Shown here: positions 7,611 through 16,450 of the stretch, in pieces
How positions within the stretch are numbered: position 1 is the first letter of the stretch
Layout of the letters: the number at the start of each line of letters is the position of its first letter
Source: Candidatus Carbonibacillus altaicus
Lineage (GTDB): Bacteria > Bacillota > Bacilli > Thermicanales > DSM-22653
Reading direction: 5' to 3'
DNA: 46,143 nucleotides
Assembly: GCA_003050645.1 (NCBI GenBank)
Contig: PEBX01000020.1
Span: forward strand, 1 to 46,143
The notes under the pieces: model-generated
The model's database searches: none
The model's input: only the letters and a program-made list of their open reading frames with translations
What the model was told of the DNA's origin: nothing
Made by a program: the position numbers and the translations under genes

Positions 7611-10596
7611 GTCGATCGGCCTTCCTTTCTTCATTCAGCGCCGCCGTAAACATCGCCAGCCGTTCCCGTATTTTTTCACGGCGTTCGAGGTAATCGGCGA
7701 GTTTCTGACGTTCTTTTTCGACTACCTGAGCAGGCGCTTTTTCTACAAAGTCGGGATTGGCGAGTTTCCGTTCGGCCCGTTCGACTTCCTCATCCCAACG
7801 CTCCCATTCTTTCTTCAGTCTATCCAATTCCTGGGCTACATCTACCAACCCTTTAAGCGGCAGCACATATTCCGTTTTACGGGTGACGCCACCAATGGCG
7901 TGCATGGCGCGAGCCCTCTCTTGAGCGCGTGTCCGATCTTTTATAACAACGTCTGACTGTGACAGACGGGCAATGATCGGACGATGGACTTCCACCGCAC
8001 CCATAAAATCAGGGTCGGCAAAGATTTCAAGCGTTACGGTGCGCCCCGGTTCGACACCCATCTCCTGGCGAATGTTCCGCACACCGCGCACGAGCTCGAT
8101 CACTTCACTTACGACTTCGAGCGAAGAAGGTCCCATGAGCCGTTCATCGACCGTCGGCCAAGGATAAATGATGAGCGATTCGGGGTGCGCCTTATGCTCG
8201 CCGTGGGGCAAGAGATGATAAATTTCTTCGGTTAAAAAGGGCATAAACGGGTGCAGGAGGGCGATGGAGTGCTCGAGCACGACGATGAGCACGGCAAGCG
8301 CTTTTTCTTTTTGCGTTTCGTCCTCGCCGTACAGTTCCGTCTTCTTCATCTCTATATACCAGTCGCAGTATTCATCCCAGATAAAATCATAGAGCACTCG
8401 CCCGGCTTCACCGATTTCATAGCGGCTAAGCCGCGACGTCACGGCAACAATCGTCTCCTGCAAACGGTGCAAAATCCAACGATCGGTATCGCTCAGTTCA
8501 CCCTTCTCCATCGCTTCTTCCAGCCGGTCGCGGGCATCAAACGTCTCATCCGGGACACTGAGAAGTACAAAGCGCGATGCATTCCATATTTTATTGGCAA
8601 AATTGCGAGCAGCATCAAGCCGCTCCGTGCGGAAACGGAAATCTTGTCCCGGCGTAAATCCGGTTGAGAGCATAAAGCGCAAGGCATCCGCCCCATAACG
8701 GTCAATCATCTCCATCGGATCGACCCCATTGCCGAGTGATTTGGACATCTTCCGTCCTTCGCTGTCGCGCACGAGGCCGTGGATGAGAACCGTATGGAAA
8801 GGGTTGTTCCCGGTAAACTCGAGCGCCATAAAAATCATCCGAGCCACCCAAAAATAGATGATATCGTGACCGGTCACCAGCACATCGGTCGGATAAAAGC
8901 GTTTGAAATCATCCGTCTCATCCGGCCAGCCAAGGGTGGAAAAAGGCCAGAGCGCGGAAGAAAACCAGGTGTCGAGCACATCTTCATCTTGTTGGATATG
9001 CGGGCTTTTGCAGTGCATACACACTTCGGGCGTCTCGCGCGAGACAGTGATACCGCCGCAATCATCGCAATACCAGGCTGGAATGCGGTGACCCCACCAG
9101 AGTTGACGAGAGATGACCCAATCCCGCACATGCTCAATCCAGTGCAGATAGATTTTACGGAAACGTTCCGGTACAAAACGTACGGCCGTCCGCCCTTCTG
9201 TCGTAATGGCACGGACATCAAGGGCTTGATCCGGATTAGGATGGTCTACTGTACGGCTTTTTTTTGTGCTGGTTACTTCTTCTATACTGATTACTTCTTC
9301 TGTGCCAGTTGTGACTTCGACGCTGGTTACTCCTTCTCTGTTGTTTGCTTCTTTGATGCTGATGCTGTCCGCTTCTACCATGTTGTTGAATTCTTCCGAA
9401 GCGCCTTCGCTTTCCTCTTCTTTTTCACCCAGCGCTTGTCGATCCTTTAACGCCTGTTCGATCGCTGCCTCAGCAAGCGGTTTCATGCGCACAAACCACT
9501 GCGTAGAGAGCATCGGCTCGACGACCACCCCAGTGCGCTCGCTGTGTCCAACCGCATGCACATGCCGCTCGATACGCGTAAGAACTCCTGCTTCCTGTAA
9601 GTCAGCGACAACTTTTTTGCGGCAGGCGAAACGATCCATCCCGGCATACGGTCCGGCTGCCTCCGTCATCTTAGCGGAAAAGTCCATAGCCGCAATGCGA
9701 GGGAGATCATGCCGGAGGCCGATTTCAAAGTCGTTCGGATCATGAGCCGGTGTAATCTTCACCGCACCGCTCCCAAAACTCGGATCGACATACGCATCGG
9801 CGATGATGGGAAGTTCCCGATTGATAACCGGGAGTAACGCAATCTTTCCGATCAGATGCTGATACCGCTCGTCATCGGGATGCACGGCAATCGCCACATC
9901 GCCAAACATTGTCTCCGGACGAGTTGTAGCGATCTCGATATAACCGCTTCCGTCTTTCAGCGGATACCGCAGGTGATAAAGTGCCCCTTCGATCTCTTTG
10001 TGAATGACTTCGATATCGGAAAGTGCCGTTTGCGCTTCCGGATCCCAGTTAATAATATATTCCCCGCGATAAATGAGCCCTTTTTCATACAGGCGCACAA
10101 ATACTTCGCGCACGGCACGTGAGAGCCCCTCATCGAGCGTAAAGCGCTCGCGCGTATAATCGAGCGAAAGACCCAGCTTCTCCCACTGCGCACGAATAAG
10201 ACTGGCATAATGTTCTTTCCAGGACCAGACCCGTTCGACGAAGGCATCACGCCCGAGATCATGCCGCGTCAGATTTTCTTCTTTTTTTAAGGTGGCCTCA
10301 ACCCGGGCCTGCGTGGCGATACCGGCATGATCCATCCCTGGCAGCCACAGTGCATCGTATCCTTGCATACGCTTGGTGCGAATTAAAATATCCTGCAGGG
10401 TGTTATTGAGGGCATGCCCGATATGAAGATTACCGGTTACATTGGGGGGCGGAATAACGATCGTAAACGTCGGTCTTGTACCGTCCCCTTTAGGCGTGAA
10501 ATAGCCTTTTTCTAACCAGTGTCTGTACCATTTGGACTCGGCTTCTTTGGCCTGATATGCTTTGGGGATCGACTGCATTTTTTCTTCAATCGTCAT
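7600..10596 (-). CDS. valS: Valyl-tRNA synthetase with a low-complexity insert
   Basis: Class I aminoacyl-tRNA synthetase charging tRNA-Val. HIGH is present in [11 protein letters not shown] (about residue 58) and KMSKS in RKMSKSLGN (about 615). The editing (CP1) domain lies between, followed by [16 protein letters not shown], the anticodon-binding domain and a C-terminal coiled coil. About 998 aa, roughly 120 more than typical bacterial ValS. Most of the excess is an acidic, Thr/Ser/Val-rich stretch at about 385-470, between [17 protein letters not shown] and VRFVPERF, where homologues have only a short linker; it is encoded by an 18-bp tandem array. Start: the ATG at 10596 lies 9 bases from AAAAGG, while the ATG at 10605 directly abuts it. 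Expressed from a promoter with a T-box leader; overlaps folC. Confidence 0.95.
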   Translation of the reverse strand: MTIEEKMQSIPKAYQAKEAESKWYRHWLEKGYFTPKGDGTRPTFTIVIPPPNVTGNLHIGHALNNTLQDILIRTKRMQGYDALWLPGMDHAGIATQARVEATLKKEENLTRHDLGRDAFVERVWSWKEHYASLIRAQWEKLGLSLDYTRERFTLDEGLSRAVREVFVRLYEKGLIYRGEYIINWDPEAQTALSDIEVIHKEIEGALYHLRYPLKDGSGYIEIATTRPETMFGDVAIAVHPDDERYQHLIGKIALLPVINRELPIIADAYVDPSFGSGAVKITPAHDPNDFEIGLRHDLPRIAAMDFSAKMTEAAGPYAGMDRFACRKKVVADLQEAGVLTRIERHVHAVGHSERTGVVVEPMLSTQWFVRMKPLAEAAIEQALKDRQALGEKEEESEGASEEFNNMVEADSISIKEANNREGVTSVEVTTGTEEVISIEEVTSTKKSRTVDHPNPDQALDVRAITTEGRTAVRFVPERFRKIYLHWIEHVRDWVISRQLWWGHRIPAWYCDDCGGITVSRETPEVCMHCKSPHIQQDEDVLDTWFSSALWPFSTLGWPDETDDFKRFYPTDVLVTGHDIIYFWVARMIFMALEFTGNNPFHTVLIHGLVRDSEGRKMSKSLGNGVDPMEMIDRYGADALRFMLSTGFTPGQDFRFRTERLDAARNFANKIWNASRFVLLSVPDETFDARDRLEEAMEKGELSDTDRWILHRLQETIVAVTSRLSRYEIGEAGRVLYDFIWDEYCDWYIEMKKTELYGEDETQKEKALAVLIVVLEHSIALLHPFMPFLTEEIYHLLPHGEHKAHPESLIIYPWPTVDERLMGPSSLEVVSEVIELVRGVRNIRQEMGVEPGRTVTLEIFADPDFMGAVEVHRPIIARLSQSDVVIKDRTRAQERARAMHAIGGVTRKTEYVLPLKGLVDVAQELDRLKKEWERWDEEVERAERKLANPDFVEKAPAQVVEKERQKLADYLERREKIRERLAMFTAALNEERKADRHEA
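9269..9376 (-). repeat. In-frame 18-bp tandem array (about 6 copies) inside valS
   Basis: On the plus strand the units start at 9269, 9287, 9305, 9323, 9341 and 9359; the first is CTGGTTACTTCTTCTATA and the second CTGATTACTTCTTCTGTG. Later units diverge but keep the 18-bp period. Each unit encodes six residues of the type E-E-V-T-S-I, giving [14 protein letters not shown] in the protein. Confidence 0.85.
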
Positions 10597-10644
10597 CTCG
10601 CTCATCCTTTTGCATTCATTTTGTTAGATTTTGTCGTATCAAGC

Positions 10645-10970
10645 AAAAAAACCTCCATCCACGCAAGGACGGAGGTTAACCGCGGTACCACCTTGTTTTA
10701 TCGACGGCATGAGACGATCTTTTTGAGCCGCATCCAAACTGCATGCACCGTCGATACACTCATCCCGTTAACGCCGGCTACGGATCCATCTACCTTTCTT
10801 CGTTTTATCTTCGCACCTTCTTCGAGGTCCTCTGCGAAGTTTCAACGGATCGGTTCACGGGCGACTTCACAGGTTGATTTAAGGAAACTTGCAGCCCGGG
10901 GTTTCCCTCTCTGTATAAAACAAGACCTGCTACTCCTCCCGCTCATCACCAGTCGATGATTCAGTTATAG
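10645..10970 (-). promoter_or_regulatory. T-box leader (valine) controlling valS
   Basis: Read on the minus strand, this leader has the conserved T-box AAGGTGGTACCGCG (10681-10695). It is followed by the terminator stem AACCTCCGTCC...GGATGGAGGTT and a T7 run (10645-10677). Upstream are stem I elements: GGGAGGAGTAGCAGG, AGAGAGG and CTGCAAG. A GTC triplet at 10863-10865 in the GAAGTCGCC context is the likely specifier, fitting tRNA-Val and the downstream gene. Established mechanism: uncharged tRNA-Val pairs with specifier and T-box and favours antitermination. Confidence 0.93.
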
Positions 10971-11052
10971 TTTTCTACTGTCAATCAGGCCCCTGCGCGA
11001 CTGCACTAGGTGTCTCACCAAGTATATGCTTCGAAGAATCGATTGTGCCATC

Positions 11053-11081
11053 ATTGTACTGAACATCATGCGTTTTGTCAA
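11053..11081 (-). promoter_or_regulatory. SigmaA promoter for the valS T-box transcript
   Basis: Minus-strand TTGACA (11076-11081), 17-bp spacer, TACAAT (11053-11058). The predicted start is near 11046, about 75 bases upstream of stem I of the T-box. Confidence 0.85.
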
Positions 11082-11148
11082 AGGCCTTGCCATCATGATA
11101 CCAATCTCAGTATACTAGATTTATCCTTTATTTTTTAAGACCTACATG

Positions 11149-11246
11149 TTTGAACGTTTGAACGTTTAAACGCTTGAATCCTTAGACGCTTGAACGCTTC
11201 AGTCCTTAAACGCTTGTGAACGCTTCAATGTTCACTGGTTCAATGC
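11149..11246. repeat. 8-bp tandem array (about 12 copies) between valS and ddh
   Basis: TTTGAACG occurs twice (11149-11156, 11157-11164), followed by TTTAAACG, CTTGAATC, CTTAGACG, CTTGAACG, CTTCAGTC, CTTAAACG, a 10-bp variant and three more diverged units, all on an 8-bp register. It lies upstream of both divergent genes, between the valS promoter and the ddh ribosome binding site. The rest of the 10970-11310 gap holds only the valS promoter and AT-rich sequence. Confidence 0.85.
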
Positions 11247-11310
11247 CCACTGCTTTTCAATATCTTGAATGAATGTTTTATATAAATTAAAAATTAAAGG
11301 AGTGCACGTC

Positions 11311-12213
11311 ATGTCAAAGGTCAAAGTCGCCGTCCACGGCTACGGGAATATCGGTCATTTTGCGATCGAAGCAGTCCATGCAGCACCCGATATGGAACTC
11401 GCGGGCGTCATTCGCCGCCAGAAAACGAGCGCGGACGTCCCTGCGCATCTTCACCATCTGCCGGTTGTAACCTCACTTGAAGAACTCGGCGGCGCAGATG
11501 TCGTCTTGCTTGCGACTCCGAGTCGCGCAACACCGGACGTTGCCAAAACATATCTTGCTAAGGGCATCCGCACCGTCGACAGCTTTGATATCCACAGTGA
11601 GATCGTAAGCGTGCGCCGCGAACTCGGTGCGGTCGCCGGAGACAATAAGACAGTCGCCGTTCTCGGAGCAGGCTGGGATCCTGGGACCGACTCAGTCATA
11701 CGCACCCTTTTGGAAATGATGGCTCCCCGCGGCCTCACGTATACGAATTTCGGCCCAGGTATGAGTATGGGGCATACGGTCGCTGTTAAACACATTCCCG
11801 GTGTAAAAGACGCTTTATCGCTCACCATCCCCAAGGGATCCGGACAACACCGCCGCGATGTGTACGTTGAACTCGAAGAAGGAGCTCGCCTGGAAGACGT
11901 CAAACAAGCTATTTTGAATGACCCGTATTTCGTCCACGACGAGACGCATATCTTCCCCGTCACCGATGTCAAAAAACTGATCGACCGCGGTCACGGTGTG
12001 GTGATGGAACGGAAGGGCGTATCCGGTCAGACCGACAATCAATGGTTCGAATTTAGAATGCGCGTCCACAACCCGGCGCTCACCGCACAGATTATGGTCG
12101 CCGCTGCCCGCGCCGCCATGCGCCTGACCCCCGGGGCATACACGCTCATCGAGATTCCGCCGGTCTTCTTCTTACCAGGTGAAACGGACGAGCATATCGC
12201 CCGGCTCGTCTGA
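11311..12213 (+). CDS. ddh: meso-diaminopimelate D-dehydrogenase
   Basis: NADPH-dependent enzyme making meso-diaminopimelate directly from tetrahydrodipicolinate, for lysine and peptidoglycan. The Rossmann motif [16 protein letters not shown] opens the protein; family signatures [25 protein letters not shown] and HETHIF-type segments follow, and the C-terminus has [20 protein letters not shown]. The 300-aa length is a little short for the Corynebacterium enzyme but suits thermophilic Firmicute versions. The ATG at 11311 is chosen because AAAGGAG lies 7-10 bases upstream and the GYGNIG fold starts at once; the open frame extends 14 codons further upstream with no supporting site. It stands alone, divergent from valS. 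Confidence 0.9.
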   Translation: MSKVKVAVHGYGNIGHFAIEAVHAAPDMELAGVIRRQKTSADVPAHLHHLPVVTSLEELGGADVVLLATPSRATPDVAKTYLAKGIRTVDSFDIHSEIVSVRRELGAVAGDNKTVAVLGAGWDPGTDSVIRTLLEMMAPRGLTYTNFGPGMSMGHTVAVKHIPGVKDALSLTIPKGSGQHRRDVYVELEEGARLEDVKQAILNDPYFVHDETHIFPVTDVKKLIDRGHGVVMERKGVSGQTDNQWFEFRMRVHNPALTAQIMVAAARAAMRLTPGAYTLIEIPPVFFLPGETDEHIARLV

Positions 12214-12275
12214 TCCGCGTTTTAAACGAATCGTCTCAGTGGAGTAGACCGGAAATCTTAAACAAATAATGAGGT

Positions 12276-12303
12276 AAAAAAAGAGCGAAGTGTTTCTTCG
12301 CTC
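12276..12303 (-). terminator. Terminator of the sulfur operon (after the DUF1641 gene)
   Basis: GAGCGAAG (12283-12290) pairs with CTTCGCTC (12296-12303) around a 5-base loop. On the minus strand the stem is followed by T7 (12276-12282). It lies about 120 bases beyond the DUF1641 stop; no plus-strand T-run supports use by ddh. Confidence 0.85.
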
Positions 12304-12362
12304 GCACAAGAAGGTCTTATTCCCTGTAAGCCTTTTTATCCAAATTGACTCTCACACTCGTG

Positions 12363-12404
12363 CCTATCCGTTCACACTTATCCGTTCGCGCTCATTCGTT
12401 CGTG
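12363..12404. repeat. 14-bp tandem array (3 copies)
   Basis: CCTATCCGTTCACA (12363-12376), CTTATCCGTTCGCG (12377-12390) and CTCATTCGTTCGTG (12391-12404) run in register, in the 3' untranslated part of the sulfur operon. Confidence 0.7.
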
Positions 12405-12425
12405 TGATTGGCTACGTGTTTCGAA

Positions 12426-12887
12426 TCACTGTTTAACAGGTTCCAGTTTCTTACCGTTCATCTGTTCACCCCAGGCTTTAAGCAGAGTGATGAAAACTCC
12501 ACCGGCATGACGCACATCCGGATCTCTTAACATACGAGCAAGAGCCCAGGTCGTCTCCGGTATTGTGGTGACTTCCGGATGGGTTTTCACGACAGTGTAA
12601 GCACGGATGAGCGACTGAATATCCTCCATGGCTCCCATGCGCACGAGATCATCGGCCATCTCTACCCCTTTGACGAGCAACCGTGTGATATCCGTCAGCA
12701 TAGGCTGCGTCATCGACTTTTTGGCGATGGCCACAAACTCTGCTAACTCCAGAAGCGTATCGAGCGATCCGCGTTTTTCTAACTCAGCGAGGCGAATGAG
12801 CGCTTTAGACAGCTCAGGTAGATGAGGAATGAGCGACTTTAAAAACGGTTCATACGCTTCTTCGAGCGCCTGCACTTTTTCATCCAC
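12426..12887 (-). CDS. DUF1641 protein, associated with a sulfide:quinone oxidoreductase-like enzyme
   Basis: Soluble all-helical protein of 153 aa, no signal or membrane segment. The composition (LIRLAELEKRGSLDTLLELAEF, then VKGVEMADDLV) fits the DUF1641 family, which is often found next to SQR-like flavoproteins or formate dehydrogenase subunits in Bacillales; its biochemical role is unknown to me. Start is GTG, with GGAGGG seven bases upstream. It lies 173 bp downstream of the SQR-like gene on the same strand and ahead of the operon terminator. Inference: an accessory or assembly partner of the flavoprotein. Family assignment is by pattern recognition of the helical repeats and context. 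Confidence 0.75.
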   Translation of the reverse strand: MDEKVQALEEAYEPFLKSLIPHLPELSKALIRLAELEKRGSLDTLLELAEFVAIAKKSMTQPMLTDITRLLVKGVEMADDLVRMGAMEDIQSLIRAYTVVKTHPEVTTIPETTWALARMLRDPDVRHAGGVFITLLKAWGEQMNGKKLEPVKQ

Positions 12888-13060
12888 GTTTGATCCCTCC
12901 TATCCACAACCACACTGACGAACCCTACTGATAAACCATACCGGGTACACTATAAATATATTGCAAATGTCGCCCATCATGCCAGGATATCCGTTGACGG
13001 ATTGCTGACATCATCGCACCGGCTCCATAGCACATGGTGCCGACTTCCAAATGCCCTAAC

Positions 13061-14200
13061 TCACATCAATCCGCGCGCCGTTAACCAGTACAGTTCGTTG
13101 TACATACCTTTAAACCAGTGCAGCATCTCTGACTCTTGCGCAGGATGCGGTGGGTGATGATAGTCAAAAGTGATAAAGCTTGCCTCTCCCAGACTGCTTT
13201 CCAAAAAGCAAGCCACTTTCCCGCCATAAAGGGTCGTTTCTGGTCGCCCCTGGATCCGATCTGTTATATTTTTCACCAGCACTTCTGCCTGGTAATGAGC
13301 AGTCGAGCCCGCCTTGCTGATAGGGAGATTCGTCGCATCACCGATAACGTACACATCCTCTTGATCGATCATCTTGAGCGTCGTACGATCTGTGGGGATA
13401 AATCCCAGTTCATCACCGATACCCGAACGCCGTATCACTTCCGCACCTTGATGGATCGGTATGGAGATCAAAAGATCAAAGGGATGTTCTGCACCATCCA
13501 TTGTTATTACGACTTTGCGTTCCGGATCCACACGCTCCATGTTGAAGTACGTCTCATATTGTATTTCCCGTTCGATAAAGTGCGGTAACGCCCAATCGGC
13601 CACAGACTGTAAGGCATGAATACGACCAATCGGGTACGTGTACTTAATCTCGACGTTTTTGCGGAGGTCCCGTTTGCGGAAATAATCATCCAGCATAAGC
13701 GTTATCTCCAGCGGTGCCGCCGGGCATTTATGCGGCATATCCTGTACGATCAAAATACGGCCTTCCGTAAATCGGTTCAGCCGATCCCGTAGACGTACGG
13801 CACCGTCCGGGGTATAAAAATTTTCTGTAACCTCGGCCATGCCCGGAACATAATGAAAGTTCGGTACGGATCCGGTGGCGATCACCAGAAGATCATAAGG
13901 GACTTGTTCATGCTCGGTGATGAGGCGATGATGTTTCAGATCCAATTCTTTGATTGACTGTTCATGCCAGTGGACACGGGGATGGACCAGCGTCTTTTGC
14001 GGGCGGATAAAATCATCCAGGTCGCCCATGTTGAGCGCTACAAACAAATAACCAGGTTGATAGAGATGCACGCTTTGATCCCCATACAGATGAACTTCCA
14101 CCTGACCTGCTTCGATTTCTTTTGCCAGCGTACGCGCGAGCCGATTTGCAACCGTCGTGCCGGCCGTTCCTCCCCCCACGATGACAATCTTTTGAGCCAT
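13061..14200 (-). CDS. sqr: Sulfide:quinone oxidoreductase-like FAD enzyme
   Basis: Flavoprotein of the SQR/FCSD family, 379 aa, expected to be a peripheral membrane enzyme passing electrons from sulfide to quinone. The FAD site is VIVGGGTAGTTVANRL at the N-terminus, with ATGSVPN and YVIGDATNLPISKAGS later. Two redox Cys are visible: MPHKCPAAPLE (about 158) and GGKVACFLES (about 330), matching the pair that holds the sulfur bridge in SQRs. The third, N-terminal Cys of type I SQRs is absent. The C-terminus ends in an amphipathic MLHWFKGMYNELYW segment suited to membrane contact. The ATG is preceded by GGAGGGG. Follows TusA and DsrE genes on the same strand, which supports a sulfur role. NADH dehydrogenase-like activity is the main alternative. 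Confidence 0.85.
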   Translation of the reverse strand: MAQKIVIVGGGTAGTTVANRLARTLAKEIEAGQVEVHLYGDQSVHLYQPGYLFVALNMGDLDDFIRPQKTLVHPRVHWHEQSIKELDLKHHRLITEHEQVPYDLLVIATGSVPNFHYVPGMAEVTENFYTPDGAVRLRDRLNRFTEGRILIVQDMPHKCPAAPLEITLMLDDYFRKRDLRKNVEIKYTYPIGRIHALQSVADWALPHFIEREIQYETYFNMERVDPERKVVITMDGAEHPFDLLISIPIHQGAEVIRRSGIGDELGFIPTDRTTLKMIDQEDVYVIGDATNLPISKAGSTAHYQAEVLVKNITDRIQGRPETTLYGGKVACFLESSLGEASFITFDYHHPPHPAQESEMLHWFKGMYNELYWLTARGLM

Positions 14201-14277
14201 CGCTAACCCCTCCTTTCATGCTCCTAAACTCGGCGGTTAAAAGTGCGCCGTTCACTCGTTCTCTCTATGCGCACAAC

Positions 14278-14508
14278 CTAAGCATGCTTTTTTTCAACAG
14301 CGATTTTGTAATATCCGTCGGTTTCTTCAACATGCACAAGACCGTGCTTCATCTTTTCGACCCATTCCGGAATATCTTTGGCAGAGCCGGCATCGTTCGA
14401 CCAGACCTCAATCACATCGCCCACCGCTGCAGCGCGCATCGCCTTAATGAGTTCCATGAGTGGTCCGGGGCAATATGAACCACGCGCATCAATCGTCTTG
14501 GTGATCAT
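14278..14508 (-). CDS. tusA: TusA-family sulfurtransferase
   Basis: Small cytoplasmic sulfur carrier, 76 aa. The family motif is present as DARGSYCPGPLMEL with the persulfide-bearing Cys at residue 13; the two-layer alpha/beta fold follows (VGDVIEVWSNDAGSAKDIPEWV). In sulfur oxidisers TusA shuttles sulfane sulfur between DsrE-type proteins, rhodaneses and oxidising complexes; in other bacteria it serves tRNA thiolation. The position between dsrE-like and sqr-like genes favours the first role. Starts 143 bp after the DsrE gene and ends 77 bp before sqr. Upstream, AAATATGCATT occurs twice (near 14524 and 14538). Confidence 0.88.
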   Translation of the reverse strand: MITKTIDARGSYCPGPLMELIKAMRAAAVGDVIEVWSNDAGSAKDIPEWVEKMKHGLVHVEETDGYYKIAVEKKHA

Positions 14509-14651
14509 GCGTATAACCTCCTTAAATATGCATTGAGAAAATATGCATTCAGACCTTTGCAGGGTTTCATATAGGGTTACAAAATTTTACACAATTTCTT
14601 AACGGACAAAACATCGCTCTATGAAACGTTTATATGTTCCGTGTAAGCGAC

Positions 14652-15047
14652 TTACATCGTTAAGATCTGTCCACCTTGGGCCAAGTTAAAAAAGGCGGTA
14701 ACACCGATCACATCGTCAAATACGGGTAAAAGATCATCGACCGTCCAGCCCATCACATCCATCGCCAGTGCACAAGCATACACCTTCAAATGACCCAGTT
14801 CTTTGCCGTTTGTAAGCAGCGTGTCAAAGCGTTCAGCTTTTTCTAACAACGCCTTCCCGACTTCACCCGTCTTAAACGAACGGTCTTCAACTGTTTTCTT
14901 TAAAAAAGGAACGAGCGCATTCATCGTGACAAAAAGCGATACATGCATGCCCGACATGGCGGCCACCGAACCCATTAATGAAGCAGCATGCACTTTTTCA
15001 AGTTCTTCTGAAGCCAAAATAATCGACAGTTTTGGTGCATTTTCCAT
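14652..15047 (-). CDS. DsrE/DsrF-like peroxiredoxin-family sulfur protein
   Basis: Cytoplasmic protein of 131 aa in the DsrE superfamily. The N-terminal strand-loop (KLSIILASEELEKVHAASLMG) and the long helix AAMSGMHVSLFVTMNAL fit the fold. A single conserved-type Cys lies in KVYACALAMDVMGW (about residue 92), the position used for persulfide relay in DsrE2-like proteins. DsrE2-type relatives commonly neighbour tusA in sulfur oxidisers. Start: AAAGGAGG lies about 8 bases before the ATG at 15047, but only 1-2 bases before the ATG at 15053, so I take 15047. First gene of the four-gene sulfur run; possible -10 TATAAT on the minus strand at 15190-15195. Confidence 0.83.
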   Translation of the reverse strand: MENAPKLSIILASEELEKVHAASLMGSVAAMSGMHVSLFVTMNALVPFLKKTVEDRSFKTGEVGKALLEKAERFDTLLTNGKELGHLKVYACALAMDVMGWTVDDLLPVFDDVIGVTAFFNLAQGGQILTM

Positions 15048-15380
15048 CTTCATTCCTCCTTTTTTTAAATCCGATCACGTACTTGATCTCGCGCGCCGCG
15101 ATCTCCATACAATGATGCATGACGATCAAGGCCGCACGCTACCCAGCTACTCGTTCGCTTACGAGGGATTTCATTTGTCCCTCCTCTTCATTATACAAAG
15201 AGTCGCTTGTGATGAATATATGATATCGTTCGTATTGATGTCTTTTATAAGAAAATACCTCAAACATCTTGTGAACCCCGCCCGGTATAAACAACATCTA
15301 TGACTGTGAAAATAAACCATTCCGAACGGTGTCGATATGAATCACCATGAATAAACGATCGACCGTAACGTAGTATCTAT
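15048..15380. other. Gap between the DsrE-family gene and terC
   Basis: About 330 bases. The only candidate signal is a minus-strand TATAAT (15190-15195) with no good -35, possibly the promoter of the sulfur operon about 140 bases upstream of its first start codon. I see no coding region, strong hairpin or repeat here. Confidence 0.5.
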
Positions 15381-16055
15381 TTACGTGCGTTTTACAAGCC
15401 TTTTTCCTCTGGTCGCTGCGAAGATAACGAGCGCCGTGAGAAGAACATGCCAGAGGATGCTCAAGGTCGGATCGCTCAAGATCGAAAACTTCGCTAGATA
15501 TGGCTCTTCCAGGATCATCGAGGCAGCGGTCCAGGCGATGATCGCTGCACCGATAACAACCAAAAATGGAAAACGTGTGAGTAACTTTAAAATGAATGTG
15601 CTCCCCCAGACCATGATTGGGATACTGATGAGAAGCCCGATGATGACGAGAAGGACATCATGACGTGCGGCGGCAGCAACGGCAATGACGTTATCGATGC
15701 TCATGACCGTATCGGCAAAGGCGATCATCCGCACGGCTTTCCAGATACTGCTCGGTTGAGCCTCAGAATGCGTTCTCCTACGATCCTCACGCAGGAGATG
15801 ATAAGCGATGTAAATAAGGAAAAGACCGCCGATTAAGCGCACGAAAGGAATCATCAGCACGTAGACGGCCAAAACGGTTAAAATCGCACGGATCACAATA
15901 GCTAACAACGTCCCCAGATAAATCGTCGGTTTTTGCTGTGAAGGCGCCAATCCCCTGGCAGCCATGGCGATCACGAGGGCATTGTCACCGGCCAGAACGA
16001 GGTCGATGATAATGATGGAAACGAGGGCGATCCAAAAATCCGCAGAAAAAAGCAC
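15381..16055 (-). CDS. TerC-family integral membrane protein, probable Mn2+ exporter
   Basis: Polytopic membrane protein of 224 aa (YkoY/YjbE type) with about seven membrane segments. It carries the duplicated TerC motif: DLVLAGDNALVIAMA in the first half and FADTVMSIDNVIAVA in the second, whose acidic residues are thought to bind metal. These proteins export or metallate with Mn2+ in Bacilli. I take the GTG at 16055 because AGGAGG lies 7 bases upstream and the protein then starts MLFSADFWIALV, as relatives do; a TTG at 16109 would put the start inside the terminator hairpin of the leader. Expression is controlled by the yybP-ykoY riboswitch directly upstream, which strongly supports the manganese role. 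Confidence 0.9.
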   Translation of the reverse strand: MLFSADFWIALVSIIIIDLVLAGDNALVIAMAARGLAPSQQKPTIYLGTLLAIVIRAILTVLAVYVLMIPFVRLIGGLFLIYIAYHLLREDRRRTHSEAQPSSIWKAVRMIAFADTVMSIDNVIAVAAAARHDVLLVIIGLLISIPIMVWGSTFILKLLTRFPFLVVIGAAIIAWTAASMILEEPYLAKFSILSDPTLSILWHVLLTALVIFAATRGKRLVKRT

Positions 16056-16081
16056 GTTGATTCCTCCTGTCAAAATTAAAT

Positions 16082-16154
16082 AAAAAAGACCTCTGCGCAA
16101 AGGTAGCAATGCCTGAGAGTATCATCAGGCATAACTCACTTTACGCAAAGGTCT
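16082..16154 (-). terminator. Riboswitch-controlled terminator in the terC leader
   Basis: On the minus strand AAGACCTTTGCGTAAAG (ending near 16138) pairs with CTTTGCGCAGAGGTCTT around an inner stem ATGCCTGA/TCAGGCAT (about 16109-16133), and runs straight into a T-run at 16082-16087. Its 5' arm is also the 3' strand of the riboswitch P1 stem, so the two structures exclude each other. Confidence 0.88.
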
Positions 16155-16330
16155 TGCTCGAGCGACTCCTCTACAATTTACGCAACTTATGTCGATGGGT
16201 CAACATAAAGATGAGATCCATCACGTCGCTTGACCACCGGGTCACTGCCATACCGATACTTAAGATTCGATCTGAGCGGCAGTAAACCGTACTGACGATG
16301 GGTCAATGATAAGCTACTCCCCTTTGCTTG
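16140..16330 (-). promoter_or_regulatory. yybP-ykoY (Mn2+) riboswitch upstream of terC
   Basis: The minus-strand leader begins AGCAAAGGGGAGTAGC (near 16328-16313), the hallmark 5' segment of the yybP-ykoY class. It ends GAGCAAGACCTTTGC (near 16159-16145), the hallmark 3' segment; AGCAAAGG and CCTTTGC close P1. Established knowledge: this class senses Mn2+ and commonly controls TerC-family and P-type ATPase genes. Inference from the shared arm: Mn2+-stabilised P1 prevents the terminator and turns terC on. Confidence 0.92.
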
Positions 16331-16336
16331 ATGTCA

Positions 16337-16365
16337 AGTATAGACAAGTCTCAACGGGTTGTCAA
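16337..16365 (-). promoter_or_regulatory. SigmaA promoter of the terC riboswitch transcript
   Basis: Minus-strand TTGACA (16360-16365), 17-bp spacer, TATACT (16337-16342). Predicted start is at about 16330, exactly where the riboswitch P1 begins. Confidence 0.88.
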
Positions 16366-16450
16366 GACGTCGCGATCACTCAACAAAAAGCAACAGCTGC
16401 CGTTTTAAATGCGTTGACACGGCCGTCAGGTGTAAGAGTCCTTATGCAAA

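Noticed and set aside
8779-9450. Long plus-strand frame (about 220 codons) opposite valS
   Set aside because: It is a shadow of the valS coding frame; the Phe/Tyr/Asp/Cys-rich end is the complement of the Glu/Val/Ser repeat. No ribosome binding site.
11149-11246. Possible CRISPR array
   Set aside because: The units are 8 bp and contiguous, with no spacers of distinct sequence. It is a simple tandem array, and no cas gene is near.
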